This document shows, in pieces, positions 6,191-8,014 of a DNA stretch of 8,014 bases. This stretch comes from Bacillota bacterium (lineage in GTDB: Bacteria > Bacillota > Bacilli > Paenibacillales > Paenibacillaceae). The stretch lies in NCBI GenBank assembly GCA_023386495.1, contig JAEWJS010000007.1, positions 1 through 8,014 on the forward strand. The letters are read 5' to 3'. The notes under the pieces were generated by a model that worked only from the letters and a program-made list of their open reading frames with translations, did not search any database and was not told the origin of the DNA. The translations under genes were made by a program, and so were the position numbers. Numbering within the stretch: the first letter of the stretch is position 1; each line of letters starts with the position of its first letter.

Positions 6191-7225
6191 TTATTGGCCG
6201 TTGATCTTCCAGGTCTCGCCATGCATCAAGAGCAGCAGTCTCTCCCGCGGGATGCCCAGCGCAAGCCTTCCTGCCTCCAGCCGGTCAAGCGCTTCGCGCG
6301 GCGTGTCGTCAGCCAGCTTGAACGCACCGTAATGCATCGGCACGAACCAGCTCGCTTCCGTATCCAGATATGCCTGCAGCGCCTCCTCGGGCGAGACATG
6401 CTGGGGACCCATGAACCATTCCGGCTCGTACGCGCCGATCGGCATCATCGCGATATCGATAGCGAATCGCTTGCCGATATCGGCGAACCCTCTGAAGTAG
6501 CCGCTGTCCCCAGCAAAATAGATCGTCGGCACGCGAGACACAATCGGATGTTCGGCACTCGCGTCTGCTGAGCCAGAAGCTGGTGCTGGCGGCGGCGCGG
6601 ATGGCTCTGCCTCGGCGGTCGCCGAATCGCTCGCGTCCGCCCCTTCGATGACCCATCCGCCCCAATGCGAACGGTTCATGTCCCACGGCGTTCGGCGCGC
6701 CCAATGCTGGGACGGCACGAACGTGAATTTTACGCCGCGCACGACGATCGACTCCCACCACGCGAGCTCGTGCACCCGCATGAACCCTTTTAGCTGGAGC
6801 TTCGACTTCAGTCCCGCCGGCACGAGCAGCGTCTTCGCGCCCTGCAGCCTGCGGAGCGACGTGATACTGAGGTGGTCGTAATGGGAATGCGAGACGAGCA
6901 CGACGTCGATCGGCGGCATATCCTCGATCGGAATGCCCGGGGCTGTCATCCGCTTGTGCAAGCCCAGCTGTTGCGCCCATACGGGGTCGGTCACGATATT
7001 AAGCCCGGAGTGCTGCAATAGGAACGTCGAATGCCCGATCCACGTTAACGTCGGTTCGAGCCGATTATGATGAAGGTAAGTCAGGTCAGGCCGCACGCTT
7101 GGCACGACGTAAGAGTAATCCTTCTCCCGCAGCTTGCGGGAACGCTCTTGCTGCCATCTTTTGAGGTGGTTGATGGTTTTCTCCGTGTACACATAATCCA
7201 GGTTCGAAAACCGGCCTTTCCGCAT
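6191..7225 (-). CDS. MBL-fold metal-dependent hydrolase, NAPE-PLD/UlaG-like
   Basis: A 344-residue metallo-beta-lactamase-fold protein without a signal peptide. In numbering from the 7225 start: TWIGHSTFLL (about 61-70), the metal motif HSHYDH with H113, H115, D117 and H118, a later His174 in SQHW, the bridging Asp240 in YFAGDSGYF, and His298 in PMHYG. The set SQHW, SHWGGW, YFAGDSGYF and PIGAYEPEWFM is characteristic of the group related to N-acylphosphatidylethanolamine phospholipase D, and all metal ligands are present. Most bacterial members have no known substrate. The start at 7225 is chosen because GGGAGG lies 7 bases upstream (7238-7233); the open frame extends to 7567 but that part overlaps the divergent gene's leader and start and does not resemble the family. 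Residues about 196-227 form a low-complexity Ala/Ser/Pro/Glu insertion between two core strands. Confidence 0.93.
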   Translation of the reverse strand: MRKGRFSNLDYVYTEKTINHLKRWQQERSRKLREKDYSYVVPSVRPDLTYLHHNRLEPTLTWIGHSTFLLQHSGLNIVTDPVWAQQLGLHKRMTAPGIPIEDMPPIDVVLVSHSHYDHLSITSLRRLQGAKTLLVPAGLKSKLQLKGFMRVHELAWWESIVVRGVKFTFVPSQHWARRTPWDMNRSHWGGWVIEGADASDSATAEAEPSAPPPAPASGSADASAEHPIVSRVPTIYFAGDSGYFRGFADIGKRFAIDIAMMPIGAYEPEWFMGPQHVSPEEALQAYLDTEASWFVPMHYGAFKLADDTPREALDRLEAGRLALGIPRERLLLLMHGETWKINGQ

Positions 7226-7282
7226 GCTGTAGCCTCCCGAAAGCGCACGAAGCGAAGTTGATGCTGTCTGCATCTCGACAAT

Positions 7283-7298
7283 GCTGCGCGAACGCAGC
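7283..7298 (-). other. Perfect 6-bp hairpin with TTCG loop in the MBL leader
   Basis: On the minus strand GCTGCG, loop TTCG, CGCAGC. It lies 57 bases before the ATG at 7225 and downstream of the candidate promoter, so it would be in the 5' untranslated RNA. No U-tract follows, so it is not a terminator; it may stabilise the RNA or be chance in GC-rich DNA. Confidence 0.4.
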
Positions 7299-7311
7299 TG
7301 GCCTTCTCTAT

Positions 7312-7341
7312 AAGATACCAATTCGAGCGTTATCCATGCAA
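7312..7341 (-). promoter_or_regulatory. Weak candidate promoter for the MBL gene
   Basis: On the minus strand TTGCAT (7341-7336), an 18-base spacer, then TATCTT (7317-7312): 3 of 6 and 4 of 6 consensus matches. It would give a leader of about 80 bases. The match is modest and other placements are possible. Confidence 0.3.
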
Positions 7342-7369
7342 TTACCACCAGCTCTCGGTCGTTAAACAT

Positions 7370-7398
7370 TTGGTGAATCCGCTCGAATCGAATAAGAT
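7370..7398 (+). promoter_or_regulatory. Candidate promoter for the CvfC-type gene
   Basis: TTGGTG (7370-7375) and TAAGAT (7393-7398) are separated by 17 bases, matching consensus at 3 of 6 and 4 of 6. It lies 52 bases before the ATG at 7450 in an otherwise AT-richer patch between the divergent genes. The spacing is right but the hexamers are weak. Confidence 0.35.
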
Positions 7399-7414
7399 AG
7401 GAAGAGAAGAGTTC

Positions 7415-7432
7415 GTTCGGCGTGGGCCGAAC
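7415..7432 (+). other. Perfect 7-bp inverted repeat before the CvfC-type ribosome site
   Basis: GTTCGGC, loop GTGG, GCCGAAC. It ends 5 bases before the ribosome site GAGGTG (7438-7443). In RNA it would form a stable hairpin in the leader; in DNA it could be a short operator palindrome. No T-run follows, so it is not a terminator. Confidence 0.5.
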
Positions 7433-7449
7433 CAAGTGAGGTGGATGAC

Positions 7450-8014
7450 ATGAAGTTATTGGGGATTGAACCGACGCCCAGCCCGAATTCCATGAAGCTG
7501 AACGTCGACGAGCGGTGGCCTTCCGGACGCAGGAGCACTTATGTGCCTGGACAATCCGAGGACGCACCGGGGCTGTTGCAGAAGCTGCTGGCGATTGACG
7601 GGGTCCGAAGCGTGTTCCGAACAGCCGACTTCATCGCGCTGGACCGTAAGCCCGGCGCCGACTGGCAGCGCATCTTGGGCGATGCCCGCGAGTTGTTCGC
7701 GGCTGCGGGCGGAGACGCCAGCGGCGATGCCGCAGGGGCGCAAGCCAGCGGGCCGGATGGGGACGCCGCATACGGCGAAGCGCGCGTGCTCGTGCAGTCG
7801 TACCGCGGCATTCCGATGCAGGTGCGGGTCCGGGTGAACGACCAAGAGGTCGCGCGGGTTGCGCTGCCGGAGGCGTTCGGGCTGGCCGTACGGGAAGCGG
7901 CCGGCGCGACGATGATCATGGAGCGCCAAGTCGACGAGTACGGCATCCGCTACGGCGAGCCGGACGAGATCGCCGCAGAGGCGGCGCAAGAGCTGGCCGC
8001 CGCCTATCCCGAGG
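7450..8014 (+). CDS. cvfC: CvfC/YpgR-type protein with Nfu N-terminal domain (partial, 3' end beyond window)
   Basis: The first 188 codons of a frame that stays open to the window edge. The ATG at 7450 is preceded by GAGGTG (7438-7443) with 6 bases spacing. The protein begins MKLLGIEPTPSPNSMKL, the hallmark of the Nfu/NifU N-terminal scaffold domain (about residues 2-85), with GLLQKLLAIDGVRSVF and ADFIALDRKPGADW continuing it. After a Gly/Ala/Asp-rich linker (about 86-108) comes a second segment with SYRGIPMQVRV (117-127) and YGIRYGEPDEI. This order matches my memory of Staphylococcus aureus conserved virulence factor C and Bacillus YpgR, roughly 375 residues, whose missing C-terminal half would carry the helical repeats. 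The biochemical role of the family is unclear; the virulence name comes from Staphylococcus and need not apply here. The CxxC of true Nfu proteins lies in a different domain and is not seen. Confidence 0.88.
   Translation, partial: MKLLGIEPTPSPNSMKLNVDERWPSGRRSTYVPGQSEDAPGLLQKLLAIDGVRSVFRTADFIALDRKPGADWQRILGDARELFAAAGGDASGDAAGAQASGPDGDAAYGEARVLVQSYRGIPMQVRVRVNDQEVARVALPEAFGLAVREAAGATMIMERQVDEYGIRYGEPDEIAAEAAQELAAAYPE

Noticed and set aside
7226..7567. N-terminal extension of 114 residues on the MBL hydrolase
   Set aside because: It overlaps the leader and first codons of the divergent CvfC-type gene, does not resemble the family, and a strong ribosome site marks the ATG at 7225.
7456..7989. 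A 177-codon minus-strand open frame at the right edge
   Set aside because: It lies opposite the CvfC-type gene, whose protein is recognisable from its first residues and has a ribosome site.

Overview
The window looks like chromosomal DNA of a GC-rich Gram-positive spore-former of the Paenibacillaceae (Paenibacillus or Cohnella-like). The reasons are strong GGAGG-type ribosome sites, GTG starts, a YkpA/YbiT-type ABC-F ATPase close in sequence to the Bacillus protein, a CvfC/YpgR-type protein, and a secreted GLUG-motif protein with Ala-rich FIVAR-like repeats, an architecture common in Paenibacillus. This placement is inference from remembered families; no search was run.

Layout. Five genes read on the minus strand and one, cut by the right edge, reads on the plus strand. 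In minus-strand transcription order from the right: an MBL-fold hydrolase (6191-7225), a Gfo/Idh/MocA oxidoreductase (5009-6073) ending in a clear intrinsic terminator (4946-4981), a 196-base gap that hides a short ORF with a near-perfect ribosome site (4860-4925), a large secreted GLUG/FIVAR-like protein (2299-4812), then a two-gene operon of an ABC-F ATPase (591-2219) and a double zinc-ribbon protein (77-565) closed by a hairpin (9-33). The plus-strand gene at 7450-8014 is the N-terminal half of a CvfC/YpgR-type protein, divergent from the MBL gene across a 224-base region holding putative promoters and two small perfect hairpins.

How the genes fit together. The ABC-F protein and the zinc-ribbon protein are probably co-transcribed from an extended -10 promoter at 2266-2295; ABC-F proteins act on ribosomes. 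The secreted protein has a signal peptide but no sortase motif or S-layer-homology domain. The oxidoreductase and the MBL hydrolase are housekeeping-type enzymes whose substrates cannot be read from sequence. No mobile elements, tRNA, rRNA or CRISPR arrays were seen. The part most worth a second look is 4813-4981: terminator, near-perfect ribosome site, 21-codon ORF and two Spo0A-box-like motifs, all in front of the secreted-protein gene. I found no convincing new multi-gene system.
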